DNA of 64,000 nt from CAVXZE01 sp964615365 (GTDB lineage Bacteria > Myxococcota_A > UBA9160 > UBA6930), in the NCBI GenBank assembly GCA_964615365.1, contig CAZTOU010000016.1, positions 38,596-102,595 of the forward strand. The letters are read 5' to 3'. A program made the translations under genes and the position numbers. How positions within the stretch are numbered: the first letter of the stretch is position 1; each line of letters opens with the position of its first letter. The notes beneath the pieces were generated by a model. It had not been told where the DNA came from. It saw only the letters and a program-made list of their open reading frames with translations, and searched no databases. Shown here piece after piece: positions 1 through 9,494 of this stretch.

Positions 1-125
1 TCCGCAACGCCAGGGAGCTCGACCCCCCCTCCCGAGAACGCAGCGGACGGATGAAGGGGACGCTCGGGCGCGGAGGCATTCCGATCCGGCTCCGCGCGTC
101 CAACGGCACCATCTCGATTCGTTGA
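1..125 (+). CDS. C-terminal end of a DUF4097-like protein (partial)
   Basis: Only the last 40 codons lie in the window; the frame is open from base 3 to a TGA ending at 125. The end of the peptide, IPIRLRASNGTISIR, resembles the repeated beta-strand and closing 'SNG-I-I' pattern seen at the ends of DUF4097 beta-helix-like proteins. That assignment rests on a short stretch and is tentative. The gene converges on the phosphodiesterase gene on the other strand. The upstream part and any signal peptide are outside the window. Confidence 0.5.
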   Translation, partial: RNARELDPPSRERSGRMKGTLGRGGIPIRLRASNGTISIR

Positions 126-147
126 GGCGATCGGATCCCGCGCCGCC

Positions 148-639
148 TTACCCGCCGAGTGCGACGATCTCGGAGGAGATTCCGTCGCTGCCGACCCGCA
201 GCCGACCGACGGATCGCTGTCGGCCCAGACCCGGCGGACCCGAGTAGCCGGGATTGAAGTAGAGTCGGCCGTTTCGTCGGGTGTTGTCCGCCACGTGGGT
301 GTGTCCGTAGACGAGCACGTGGGGATCCCACTCGCCGATCTCCCGCTCCACCTTGGGGTGTACGCTTCCCCAGTTGTCGTACCAGTGGCACAGCAGCAGG
401 CGCGCGCCGGCCACCTCGACCCGCTGCTCCCAGGGGTAGCGACCGGCGAGGTCCGGATCTCCGTTGCCGACCACCGCCACCACCGGCGCCACGGCGCGGA
501 GTCGATCGAGGAGCGATTCGCCACCGATGTCGCCGGCGTGCAGGATCAGCTCCGCATCGGAGAGGACCTCGAGGGTTTCATCGCAGAGGTGCCCGTGGCT
601 GTCTGCCAGCACGCAGACGCGAAGCTGCGCCCCACTCAC
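148..639 (-). CDS. YfcE/MJ0936-type metallophosphoesterase
   Basis: A 163-residue calcineurin-like phosphoesterase of the small YfcE/MJ0936 family, which hydrolyse phosphodiesters with two divalent metals; the natural substrate is not known. The metal ligands are visible in order: ADSHGH near the N-terminus (DxH), HAGDIG, GNGD, LCHW and the closing GHTH. Length is normal for the family. The GTG start overlaps the TGA of the upstream GspB-like gene by four bases (GTGA), so it is probably the last gene of that operon. No signal peptide, so cytoplasmic. Confidence 0.88.
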   Translation of the reverse strand: MSGAQLRVCVLADSHGHLCDETLEVLSDAELILHAGDIGGESLLDRLRAVAPVVAVVGNGDPDLAGRYPWEQRVEVAGARLLLCHWYDNWGSVHPKVEREIGEWDPHVLVYGHTHVADNTRRNGRLYFNPGYSGPPGLGRQRSVGRLRVGSDGISSEIVALGG

Positions 640-1403
640 CGCCCGCCGCCGACCTTGCGATGGAGCTTCTCTCCGCCGTGCAGGAAGAGGACGCCGGAGG
701 GCTTGATCTCGGCGACCACCAGGGTCCCCACCGCATCGCCCTCGTGGAGCTCGAGCGTTCCCTCGTGACCTTCCACCTCGATCCGTGCCACCCGGCGCGC
801 GGGGGTCGGATGCCAGATGGTCTTCTCGACCGTCACCTTCGGCGGGCGAACCGTCGCGACGCGGGCGGGCGCGGGTGCGGGCGGCGCCGGTGCGGGGCGC
901 GAGGGCTGGACCTCTGGCTCGGCCGCCGGAGGCGGAGACACGGCGGCAGCCGGGAGGGGCTCCGCGATCCGCTCGGAAGGCGCCGGCGTCTTCGCGAGCC
1001 AGCCAGGCGGTGGCGCCGCGACCTCCTCGGGTGGCGGTGAGACCTCGACCCGCTCCACTGGCGGGGTGGGGTGGGCCGCGGCGATCTGCTCCTCGCTCCT
1101 CGGCGCGGGCTGGTGCGCCGGCCGGGAAGAGATCTCGGAGACCGGCTCGGGAGGCGCGGCGACCGCGGGCGGCAGCTGCGCGGTGGGCTTCGAGACCTCC
1201 TCGGAGGGGATCATTCGCCAGATAAAGAACCCGAACAGGAGCACGGCGAGCAGTGAGATGATACCGAGCCGCCAGTAGCCTCTTCGCTCCCGCACCAGGG
1301 GTTCGCCCGGGCGAACCACGCCCTCGCGAAGCCCGCCCATCTCGCCGCCATCGGCGCCCGTCTCTCCCTCGACGCGCTGAAGCGCCCGGAGAATCGTGCT
1401 CAC
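636..1403 (-). CDS. GspB-like membrane protein (type II secretion / pilotin-type assembly factor)
   Basis: 255 residues starting at a GTG that overlaps the stop of the AAA ATPase by four bases; the reading frame stays open further upstream but only in antisense-type sequence. The protein has a short cytoplasmic start (STILRALQRVEG, typical of GspB), one transmembrane helix at about residues 44-63, a long proline/alanine-rich spacer, and a compact C-terminal domain (about 200-255) resembling the T2SSB periplasmic domain. In ExeA/ExeB systems this protein pairs with the ATPase to help the secretin assemble through peptidoglycan. The neighbour is an ExeA-type ATPase, which supports the call. Confidence 0.75.
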   Translation of the reverse strand: MSTILRALQRVEGETGADGGEMGGLREGVVRPGEPLVRERRGYWRLGIISLLAVLLFGFFIWRMIPSEEVSKPTAQLPPAVAAPPEPVSEISSRPAHQPAPRSEEQIAAAHPTPPVERVEVSPPPEEVAAPPPGWLAKTPAPSERIAEPLPAAAVSPPPAAEPEVQPSRPAPAPPAPAPARVATVRPPKVTVEKTIWHPTPARRVARIEVEGHEGTLELHEGDAVGTLVVAEIKPSGVLFLHGGEKLHRKVGGGR

Positions 1404-3271
1404 CCGGTCTCCTCGTCGAGTGGCCTGAGTCGCGGAACTCGGTAGTCCCCGAGCCGCTCGTAGAGCCTCATCTTCGTCACCCGCCCCACCGTGCCGTCCA
1501 CGCCGACCCGCAGGCTCGCCTGGAAAGCGCGCACCCCTGCGATGGTGGCGGCGTCGAACTCCCCGGTCGGGGCGCCGGTGTAGAAGCCCAGACGGCCGAG
1601 CACCAGCTGGAGCCAAACCACCGGATCGCCATCGAGCGGCGGCCGAAGGATCTCGGGCAGCTCCTCGAAATCTCGCCAGGCGACCCAGGCCTCGCCACCC
1701 CAGTACCGCTCCACCTCGGCGAGCGGGAAGCGCAGCGGCCGGCCGTCGCGGATCCCGGCGAGCAGCGCGTCTCCGCCTTCGAGCCCTCCGAGCAACACGA
1801 AGCGCGGCATTCCGTCGAGCGCAGAGAGCTCGAGGATCACCGGATAGTTGAACTGCTGGAGCGTTGCGATGGACGCTCCGCTGAGCTGCAGGACCGCCAG
1901 CCCTCTGCTCTCCAGGATCTCGAGCGCCTGGCCGAGGGACATGAGCTCGGTCACCGTCGGAGCCTCCTCCCAGGTGGCGAGCAGTGCGTTCAGCGAGCCG
2001 GCGGTGGTGACTGCCGGAGAGCTCCGCGCGAGCAGGGTGGCCAGATCGGCGGGAGGCAGCGCGACGCTCGGGTCCTCCGCCGGAGGCGGAATCGCCGCGA
2101 CCTCGATCGGCTCCACTTCCAGCTCGAGAGAGTCCGCGCTCTCTTCTCTCGCCGCCCTCGATGCATCCCGGGGCGGTGCGACCTCCTCGGCGAAGGTCTC
2201 GTCGGGAGCCCTGGGGCTCCCAAGGGCGGGCAGAACCGGCCCGGCTCCCACGTCCGGCGGCGAGGCGCCGAGCTGCGGGGGAGGCGCGGAAACCGCAGGG
2301 GGCGGCGAGGAGAGTTCGATGCCGCCAGGGCCGCTCAAGCTCTGCCAGAACAGGCCGGCGAGGAGCCCGATCCCGAGCAGGAAGGCCGCCGGGACCGCCC
2401 GCCGAAGCGGCGGCGGAAGAATCCGATCGAAGCGGCTGGACGTCGCGGACGTGGGGAGGCCGCGGGCACCGCCGCGAAGCTCCTTCTCCGTCTGCGTCAC
2501 CAGCCCCAGGCCGATGCCCTTCGCACCTGCGGCGTAGCCGGCCAGAAGCGCCCGGTCACAGAGGAGATTGATGATCCGGGGGATCCCCTGGGAGCGCCGA
2601 TGGATCTCGCGCAGGGCGAGCTCCGTGAAGAGATCTCGCGGCGCGCCGGCAGCGATGCGGAGTCGATGGCGCACGTACTCCCGCGTCTCGAGGGTCGAGA
2701 GCGGAGCGAGACGCCAGCGCACGCTGATCCGCTGGCACAGCTGCCGCAAGCTCGGCTGCTCGAGGATGGTATCGAGCTCCGGCTGACCGATCAGGATGAT
2801 CTGGATCAGCTTCGCCGTGTTGGTCTCCAGGTTGGAGAGCAACCGCACCTGTTCGAGGGCATCCGGAGCGAGGTTCTGCGCCTCGTCGACGATCAGCAGC
2901 ACGCGGTGGTCTTCCTGCCGCTTGGCCAGCAGGAAGCGATTCAGATGTTCGGTGAGCTCGCGACGAGTGCGGTCTCCGGTCTCGAGACCCAGCTCGGCGC
3001 TGATCGCCTGGAGAAGCTCGAGTGCGGAGAGCTGGGGGTTGAAGATGAATGCGACCTCGGTCCCGGGCTCGATGCGCTGTAGCATCGTTCGACACAGAGT
3101 CGTCTTTCCGGTCCCGACCTCCCCGGTGATGGCGATGAACCCCTCGCCCTGCTCGATCCCGTAGAGCAGGTGAGCCAGGGCCTCTCGGTGGGAATCGGCC
3201 AGGTACAGGTAGCGAGGGTCGGGACTCAGCGAGAACGGCTTTTCGCGCAGCCCGTAGAACTGGGTATACAT
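1400..3271 (-). CDS. GspA/ExeA-type AAA ATPase with peptidoglycan-binding domain
   Basis: 623 residues. The N-terminus (YGLREKPFSLSPDPRYLYL) is the hallmark of ExeA/GspA ATPases. Walker A is GEVGTGKTT (about 50-58) and Walker B LLIVDE (about 125-130). A transmembrane helix follows near residue 300, then a long low-complexity Pro/Ala linker, a peptidase-C39-like segment and a C-terminal PG_binding_1 repeat (about 550-610). ExeA with ExeB inserts the type II secretin by remodelling peptidoglycan. No secretin or other gsp genes are in the window, so the target machine (T2SS or type IV pilus) is unknown. ATG start; divergent from the pantothenate kinase gene. Confidence 0.88.
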   Translation of the reverse strand: MYTQFYGLREKPFSLSPDPRYLYLADSHREALAHLLYGIEQGEGFIAITGEVGTGKTTLCRTMLQRIEPGTEVAFIFNPQLSALELLQAISAELGLETGDRTRRELTEHLNRFLLAKRQEDHRVLLIVDEAQNLAPDALEQVRLLSNLETNTAKLIQIILIGQPELDTILEQPSLRQLCQRISVRWRLAPLSTLETREYVRHRLRIAAGAPRDLFTELALREIHRRSQGIPRIINLLCDRALLAGYAAGAKGIGLGLVTQTEKELRGGARGLPTSATSSRFDRILPPPLRRAVPAAFLLGIGLLAGLFWQSLSGPGGIELSSPPPAVSAPPPQLGASPPDVGAGPVLPALGSPRAPDETFAEEVAPPRDASRAAREESADSLELEVEPIEVAAIPPPAEDPSVALPPADLATLLARSSPAVTTAGSLNALLATWEEAPTVTELMSLGQALEILESRGLAVLQLSGASIATLQQFNYPVILELSALDGMPRFVLLGGLEGGDALLAGIRDGRPLRFPLAEVERYWGGEAWVAWRDFEELPEILRPPLDGDPVVWLQLVLGRLGFYTGAPTGEFDAATIAGVRAFQASLRVGVDGTVGRVTKMRLYERLGDYRVPRLRPLDEETG

Positions 3272-3324
3272 CGGTGGGCAGGTCCTGGGATGTAGCTAAG
3301 CTCCTGAAACGGAAAGAGTATCAA

Positions 3325-4167
3325 TTGGTAGAGCCCTCGAACACAGTGATCGGCGTGGATGCGGGCGCGACGCTGGTGAAGATCGCGACGCGATCCCCGG
3401 AGGGGACACTCAGCTACGAGCTGGCGCCGGCGATGGCGCTCTCGGAGGTGGTGGAGACGATCGAGGCCGCGGGACCCGAGAGGGTGGGTCTCACCGGAGG
3501 CGGCGCGTCGAAGCTCGAGCAGCAGCTCGGCCTTCCGACGCTACGCGTCAATGAGTTCGCCGCCTGGGGCAACGGCGCCGCCGAGCTGCTCGAGGGTCTC
3601 GCGCTGGGCTTCGCGAGGCGATACCTGCTGGTTTCGCTGGGGACGGGAACCTCGGTGATGCTGGTGGACGGCATGGCGGTGAATCGGATCGGCGGAACCG
3701 CCCTGGGAGGCGGAACGGTGGTGGGACTCGGCGCAGCCTTGCTGGATCGCTCCGACTTCTCCGAGATCGCGGCCCTGGCCGAGAACGGCGATCGGAGAAG
3801 GGTGGATCTGCTGGTCTCGGACATCTACCGACCCGGGGAGATCCCCCTGCTCGGAGATCTGACCGCAGCGAGCTTCGGCAAGCTGGCGCGACTGGACGGT
3901 GAGCGCGAAAAGGCGGCACCCGAGGATCTCGCCCACGCGGTGATGGGACTGGTGGGAGAGAACGTGGCCTTGATCTGCGCGGGTCTGGGAGCCGCCCACC
4001 AGGTCGACCGGGTGGTGTTCGGAGGCTCGACGCTGCGGAAGAACCGCACGCTTCGGGAGGTGCTGAAGCTGATCACCTCCGCACTGGGTCCCGAGGCGGT
4101 CTTCCTCCCGGACGGCGAGTTCGCGGGCGCGCTCGGCGCTCTCCGTCTGGCCTGCGACCGGAGCTAG
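3325..4167 (+). CDS. coaW: Type II pantothenate kinase
   Basis: ATP-dependent phosphorylation of pantothenate, first step of coenzyme A synthesis. The sequence matches the CoaW/fumble type: IGVDAGATLVKIA (phosphate 1), LTGGGASKL, LVSLGTGTSVM, IGGTALGGGT and LLGDLTAASFG. The frame is open from a GTG at 3274, but that is three bases from the divergent ATPase start. I prefer the TTG at 3325, which has GGAAAGAG six bases before it and gives 280 residues; a GTG at 3346 is a second option. Type II enzymes are best known from staphylococci and eukaryotes; a CoA-rich lifestyle fits the many acyl-CoA genes nearby. Confidence 0.85.
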   Translation: MVEPSNTVIGVDAGATLVKIATRSPEGTLSYELAPAMALSEVVETIEAAGPERVGLTGGGASKLEQQLGLPTLRVNEFAAWGNGAAELLEGLALGFARRYLLVSLGTGTSVMLVDGMAVNRIGGTALGGGTVVGLGAALLDRSDFSEIAALAENGDRRRVDLLVSDIYRPGEIPLLGDLTAASFGKLARLDGEREKAAPEDLAHAVMGLVGENVALICAGLGAAHQVDRVVFGGSTLRKNRTLREVLKLITSALGPEAVFLPDGEFAGALGALRLACDRS

Positions 4168-4177
4168 CCACGGGGGC

Positions 4178-5425
4178 TCAGGTCTTGGGGACCGGCTCGG
4201 TCGGCTCCTCGTTGCTGCGCGAGAGATCACGCAGCACCCGCTGAGTTCGCGCGATGGCGGCGCGCTGCACGCGCAGCTCCTCGGTCTGGGCCGCCACCTG
4301 CCGCGAGAGACGGTCGCTCACATCGACCACCTCCTCCAGGCGTTGCTCCAAGCGGGAGAACCGCTCTTCGGCCTCCGGGCTCGCGCCGGAACCCGGAGAG
4401 GGCTCGACGGCTGGCGGGGCTTCCGGAGCCTCTTCCGGAGCCGTCACCGGCGATTCGCCCTGCGCCTCCTCCGACGGCTCGGTCGCCTCCTCCGGCTCAT
4501 CGAAGAGCGAGGCCTCCCCGACGACCTCACCCTCCGCGGCCGCGTCGCCCACCTCCTCCTCATCGGGCTGCGCTGCGGCCTCGGACTGCTCGTCGACGGA
4601 GAAGGGCTCCCCCGCGGCGAAGGGCGTGATCGGCTCCTCCGCCCCCGCAGCGCCTCGGTGGCGCATGATGACGAAGGCGAGAACGAAGGCGAGGACCAGG
4701 GCGAGCACGGCGCCGAGAACGAGCGGCTGGTTGAGCGGAGCGGGCAGCCCGTCCAGAGTGCCCTTCTCCGCCGCCGGAGACGGAGGGACGGCGACGCGCG
4801 CCGGCGGCCTCGCGCGCTGCGGCGGTGTGGGCGCCGGCGTCCTCACCTCTTCCTCGACGTCCACCACCGCTCCCGGATCCGGCTCCGGGACAGCGGTGGG
4901 GGCGGCTGCTTCCACCCCTCCCGCATCGGTCTCCTCGGCGGCGGGCGCCGCCGGTTCGGGGGTCGCTTCCGCCGCGGGCTCGGGGCTCGGAGCCGGCGGA
5001 GCGGGGGCCTCCGGCGTCGCCGCGGTCTCGGGCGCCGCACGCAGGTCCAGAACCACGCGATCCGGCTCGCGGAGGACGAGCTTCTTCACCTCCACCGGAC
5101 CACGTAGGGCGATGTGAATCCGGCTGGAGCCGGCATCGGCGGACTTCACCCGCACCCACCGGAGGTGCGCGCTCCTCGCCGAAGCGACCATCTTCTCGCC
5201 ACTTCCGGCGGCGAGGCGAAGAACCAGCTCCTCGCTTCCGGAAGACTCGATCTCGCAGGAAACTGCGGCGTCGCTCTCCAGGACGACGCGGGTGTACTCG
5301 TCGTGCACTCCGATCCGCACGTCGACCAGGTTCGCAGCGCTCCCTGGAAGAGCCGCGAGAAACACGACTGCGGCTCCGAGAATGAAGAAAAGCCCTCTCG
5401 ATTTCTGCACGGTGGACTGGCTCAC
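4178..5425 (-). CDS. AMIN-domain envelope protein with C-terminal coiled coil
   Basis: 415 residues from a GTG that overlaps the preceding stop by four bases. There is a signal peptide or anchor (about 10-31), an AMIN domain (about 32-130, with VRIGVHDEYTRVVLE and PDRVVLDLRA), a Pro/Ala/Glu-rich linker, a transmembrane helix (about 245-265) and an acidic stretch leading to a heptad-like coiled coil at the C-terminus. AMIN domains bind peptidoglycan or envelope proteins such as secretins and amidases. Possibly functional company for the GspA/GspB pair across the kinase gene. No enzymatic domain is seen; the partner is unknown. Confidence 0.7.
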   Translation of the reverse strand: MSQSTVQKSRGLFFILGAAVVFLAALPGSAANLVDVRIGVHDEYTRVVLESDAAVSCEIESSGSEELVLRLAAGSGEKMVASARSAHLRWVRVKSADAGSSRIHIALRGPVEVKKLVLREPDRVVLDLRAAPETAATPEAPAPPAPSPEPAAEATPEPAAPAAEETDAGGVEAAAPTAVPEPDPGAVVDVEEEVRTPAPTPPQRARPPARVAVPPSPAAEKGTLDGLPAPLNQPLVLGAVLALVLAFVLAFVIMRHRGAAGAEEPITPFAAGEPFSVDEQSEAAAQPDEEEVGDAAAEGEVVGEASLFDEPEEATEPSEEAQGESPVTAPEEAPEAPPAVEPSPGSGASPEAEERFSRLEQRLEEVVDVSDRLSRQVAAQTEELRVQRAAIARTQRVLRDLSRSNEEPTEPVPKT

Positions 5426-6219
5426 CGGCGCACCCCCCTGTCCTGCCCGCCAGCGGCCGCTCCCGCGAACAGTCCGCAGAGAGTTTCGATGGCCTGCAGG
5501 ATGCGCGGACCGTACCACGACACGAGCGTACCGTCGATCAGATGGATCTCGCCGGTGTGGGCTGCGGGGATGTCGAGCGCGCCAAGCTCCTGAGCATCCC
5601 TCTGTCCGAAGGCATACGGCTCGTCGGGCAGCAGGACGAGCTCCGGCCGGGCTGCTTCGATCTCCGCCTGCGTCACGCGCGGATAGCGCCGCTGGCTCAC
5701 ACCGGCGAAGACGTTCTCTCCACCGCATAGTGTGAGGAGATCGTGAGCGTAGGTGTCGTCGCCGACGACCATCCACGGATCCCGCCAGATCGGGCAGGTG
5801 ACCCGAACCCGTCGCTCGGAACGCTCTCCCTCGGCCCGCTCGAGCGCGGCCGAGGCCGGATCCACCACCGCGCGCCGGCTCTCCTCGGATGCGCCCAGGT
5901 CGGCCAGCGCGCCCAGCAGCGCGACCGCATCGCGAACCGTTCGCGGGTGGGTCACCCACACCGGGATCCCGGCGGACTCCAGGCGCTCCACGTCGCGACG
6001 CCGGTTCTCTTCGCGGTTGGCGATGACCAGATCCGGGCGCAGCGCGATGATGGAGGGGACGTCGGGGTTCTTGGTGCCCCCGATCTTCGGGAGAGGAGCC
6101 ACTCCCTCGGCGGGATGCACGCACCACTCCGTCACCCCGACCACCCGCTCGCCCAGTCCCAGCGCAAAGAGCGCCTCGGTCAAGCTCGGAACCAGCGAGA
6201 CGATCCGCTGCGGCGTCAC
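5422..6219 (-). CDS. BtuF/TroA-type cobalamin-binding protein, no signal peptide
   Basis: 265 residues, GTG start overlapping the upstream ArsA stop by four bases. It begins directly with IVSLVPSLTEALFALG, the conserved start of BtuF-type helical-backbone receptors, followed by VGVTEWCVHP and RPDLVIANREEN. These proteins bind vitamin B12 or iron complexes for ABC import, but this one has no signal peptide and no ABC partner next to it. Cytosolic or uncoupled homologues of this type are common in deltaproteobacteria; the ligand here is unproven. Coupling to the two ArsA ATPases suggests a shared but unknown role. Confidence 0.8.
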   Translation of the reverse strand: MTPQRIVSLVPSLTEALFALGLGERVVGVTEWCVHPAEGVAPLPKIGGTKNPDVPSIIALRPDLVIANREENRRRDVERLESAGIPVWVTHPRTVRDAVALLGALADLGASEESRRAVVDPASAALERAEGERSERRVRVTCPIWRDPWMVVGDDTYAHDLLTLCGGENVFAGVSQRRYPRVTQAEIEAARPELVLLPDEPYAFGQRDAQELGALDIPAAHTGEIHLIDGTLVSWYGPRILQAIETLCGLFAGAAAGGQDRGVRR

Positions 6220-7373
6220 CCGAAGTCGACCTCCAGCACGCCTTCGCGCAGCCGCGCCCGGCGAATCGGGAGACCCCGGACGGAGGCGGGGAGGGCGATC
6301 CACCGCGAGGCGTTCCGCACCTGCACGACGAGATCCGAGCCCCGAGTGACCACCTCGATCTCCTCCTTCGAGACGCCGGGGAGATCGACCTCGAGGCGGG
6401 TGCGTCCCGCATGCTTCCGCAGGCGGATCGGCCGGCCGTGCGTGAACACGGCGGCGGGATCGCGATCCCCGAAGACGTCCCGGGCCAGACGGGAGAGATC
6501 CTCGATGCCGCACAGCTCGTGGGGATAGAGGGGCGCCCGGAACTGCGGGATGGGAAAGGAGGCTTCGATCGAATCCAGCTCGCCGCGTTCGCGCTCGGCC
6601 CAGCGCGCCAGAAAGCCGCCGGCGGCCTCCTCCGGGAGCAGCCGGTTGACCACCACTGCATCGGTCGCGACGCCGTAGAGACTCAGATAGGCGAAGGAGC
6701 GACGCGTCTCCTCCACCACCACGCGGGCCGGATTCACCACCAGCCGCGCCGTGGTCCGATCGCCGTCCAGGAGGATATGACGCACGTCCTCCACGTCGGA
6801 GTAGAGTCGCTCGATGGCCTCGAAGAACTCGTCCCGGGGAATCACGCCGGTGGCGTGAATCCGCTCCACCAGGGGGCGCAGCAGTCGAGCACCCCGACGC
6901 TCCAGGTCGAAGAAGTTCTCCATGAAGATGCGCAGGGCGTCCGGAAAGCGGAGCATGCGCAGCGTCGCGCCGGTGGGTGCGCAGTCGACCACGCAGACGT
7001 CGAAGTCGCCGGTCTCTTCGACCTCTCGAATCGCCCGCAGGGCCACCAGCTCCTCGAGGCCCGGAAACACCAGGAGCTCCTCGGCGAGGACCTCGTCGGT
7101 CTCGTCCCGCAAGAGCTCCCGGAGCCAGCGCTGGATCTCCGCCCAGGAGCGATCCAGCTCGTCGAGGACGGCCACCTCCCGGGCCACCACGCCCTCGGTG
7201 AGGGACATGGGACGCGCTCCGACCCGCTGCCCCAGCGCGTCGCCCAGGCTGTGCGCGGGATCCGCCGAGAGCAGGAAGACGCGGTGGCCGTGGGCGGCCG
7301 CACCCAGGGCCGTCGCGATGGCGTGGCTGGTCTTGCCGACACCCCCCTTCCCGGTCAGGAGAATGACCCGCAC
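6216..7373 (-). CDS. ArsA-family ATPase with C-terminal Hsp20-like domain (copy 1)
   Basis: 385 residues, GTG start. The deviant Walker A KGGVGKTSHA, the DPAHSL switch, and CVVDCAPTG mark the ArsA/Get3 family of SIMIBI ATPases. The last ~75 residues (with LEVDLPGVSKEEIEV) resemble the alpha-crystallin/Hsp20-like domain fused to many bacterial ArsA proteins. Classic ArsA drives arsenite efflux and Get3 inserts tail-anchored proteins; no arsenite genes (arsB, arsR, arsD) are nearby, so arsenic resistance is unlikely. It sits one base after the TAG of the second copy. Confidence 0.88.
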   Translation of the reverse strand: MRVILLTGKGGVGKTSHAIATALGAAAHGHRVFLLSADPAHSLGDALGQRVGARPMSLTEGVVAREVAVLDELDRSWAEIQRWLRELLRDETDEVLAEELLVFPGLEELVALRAIREVEETGDFDVCVVDCAPTGATLRMLRFPDALRIFMENFFDLERRGARLLRPLVERIHATGVIPRDEFFEAIERLYSDVEDVRHILLDGDRTTARLVVNPARVVVEETRRSFAYLSLYGVATDAVVVNRLLPEEAAGGFLARWAERERGELDSIEASFPIPQFRAPLYPHELCGIEDLSRLARDVFGDRDPAAVFTHGRPIRLRKHAGRTRLEVDLPGVSKEEIEVVTRGSDLVVQVRNASRWIALPASVRGLPIRRARLREGVLEVDFG

Positions 7374-8555
<1,182 letters not shown>

Positions 8556-8568
8556 TGCCGAGACTTTA

Positions 8569-8772
8569 TCATGCCGCGGAGCTCTCCGACGCGAGCAGGA
8601 CACCGACTGGCGCCATCCAGATCGGGGGGCGCTCGGTCCAGCGGTGATCGCAGCGCGGGCACTCGGCCAGCAGCACCACCCCTCGATCCACCACCTCGTC
8701 CGTCCGGATCTCGGTGAAGCCGCACACCAGGCAGCGCGTCGTGGTTCGAATCGCGGGCCTCATCTCGTCCAT
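8569..8772 (-). CDS. Small zinc-ribbon protein
   Basis: 67 residues beginning MDEMRPAIRTT, with a strong ribosome site (GGAGGG five bases ahead of the ATG). Two CxxC knuckles, CLVCGF and CPRCDHRW, are spaced as in a four-cysteine zinc ribbon, followed by a hydrophobic C-terminal stretch. It lies 13 bases upstream of the ArsA pair on the same strand and is probably the first gene of that operon. Function unknown; could be a small adaptor. The frame is open further upstream but without conserved-looking sequence. Confidence 0.65.
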   Translation of the reverse strand: MDEMRPAIRTTTRCLVCGFTEIRTDEVVDRGVVLLAECPRCDHRWTERPPIWMAPVGVLLASESSAA

Positions 8773-8831
8773 GTCGTCCCTCCGATCTCCTGGAGGCGGT
8801 GGGCGGGGGGTGACCCACCGCAACACCCATT

Positions 8832-8864
8832 GAAGCCCAGCGATGTGACGAATCCGGTCACGAG
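8832..8864. repeat. Dispersed repeat, copy A
   Basis: A 30-base core (8833-8862) is identical at 26 of 30 positions to 18818-18847. Both contain an imperfect inverted repeat with GTGA/TCAC half-sites spaced nine bases apart. Each copy lies upstream of a plus-strand gene and near one of the two copies of the broken secreted-protein gene. It may be a regulator site or a remnant of a duplicated segment. Confidence 0.45.
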
Positions 8865-8950
8865 ACCGCGCCCAAATCCCCCTCATCTGGGCGGTAAACC
8901 ACCCCGGCGGTTCACCCGATAAGACCATCAGCTCTTCACCGGAGGTCTTC

Positions 8951-9462
8951 ATGGCCCACCACACACGATTCCTGCTCGCCATCGCCTGTTGTGCGCAGCT
9001 CGTGATCCATGCCTTGCCGGTCGGCGCCGACTTCGGTGAACCCATCGCGAGGTCGGGGAGCTGGTCCCTTCACCGTGCACTTCATGCGGTCACCGACGAG
9101 CCGAGCTGTGTGGCGATCTACAAGGATCGCTTCGAGATCCAGCTAGATGAGAACGACCTCTTCATCAACGTTCGCGAACGGGGAGGCGTGTCTTCCGATT
9201 CGACGACAGGCCTGCCAGGGAGGCGCGACCGGCGTCCGAGTCGGAGAGGAGGATGCGTTCCGTCAATCTTCACGGGCCGGAGTTCGAGGAGCTCCTGTCC
9301 TCGAAGCGGCTCAGGTTGCGGATTCGGACGCCCGACGGGGCCATCATCGAGGAGGACCTCGATCTCGACGGTGTAAAGGAAGTGCAGCGCGAGTTCCTGC
9401 GCTCGCCGTGCGGTGAGCCGCCGAAATGCAGCTTCCTCGCCCGGCTGGGGGGTTGGTGCTGA
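8951..9462 (+). pseudogene. Secreted protein of unknown family, one frameshift
   Basis: A clear start: GGAGG (8941-8945) five bases before the ATG, then a signal peptide (about residues 1-26, ending near VGA). The mature protein (FGEPIARSGSWSLHR, then SCVAIYKDRFEIQL) runs in one frame to about 9180. The match then continues in another frame from RRVFRFDD through LRLRIRTPDGAI to EEDLDLDGVKE, ending at TGA 9462. The shift lies at the run of four G at 9180-9183; one extra G restores a single open frame of about 170 residues. Either a genuine inactivation or a base-calling error. A more degraded copy is at 18396-18770. Confidence 0.65.
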
Positions 9463-9494
9463 TCTCGCCGGAATGGCTCGCGCGGCCAAGAGAG

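Noticed and set aside
4178..6661. Very long apparent frames on the minus strand (827, 913, 623 codons)
   Set aside because: In this GC-rich DNA frames stay open across neighbouring genes; the N-terminal parts are antisense-like Arg/Pro/Gly-rich sequence. Only the parts beginning with conserved domains were kept.
8735..8765. GGTTCGAATC resembling the T-arm of a tRNA
   Set aside because: It is inside the zinc-ribbon gene and no acceptor or anticodon arm can be folded around it.
8840..8865. CRP-like site TGTGA...TCAC
   Set aside because: Spacing between half-sites is nine rather than six bases, and the flanking bases do not fit.
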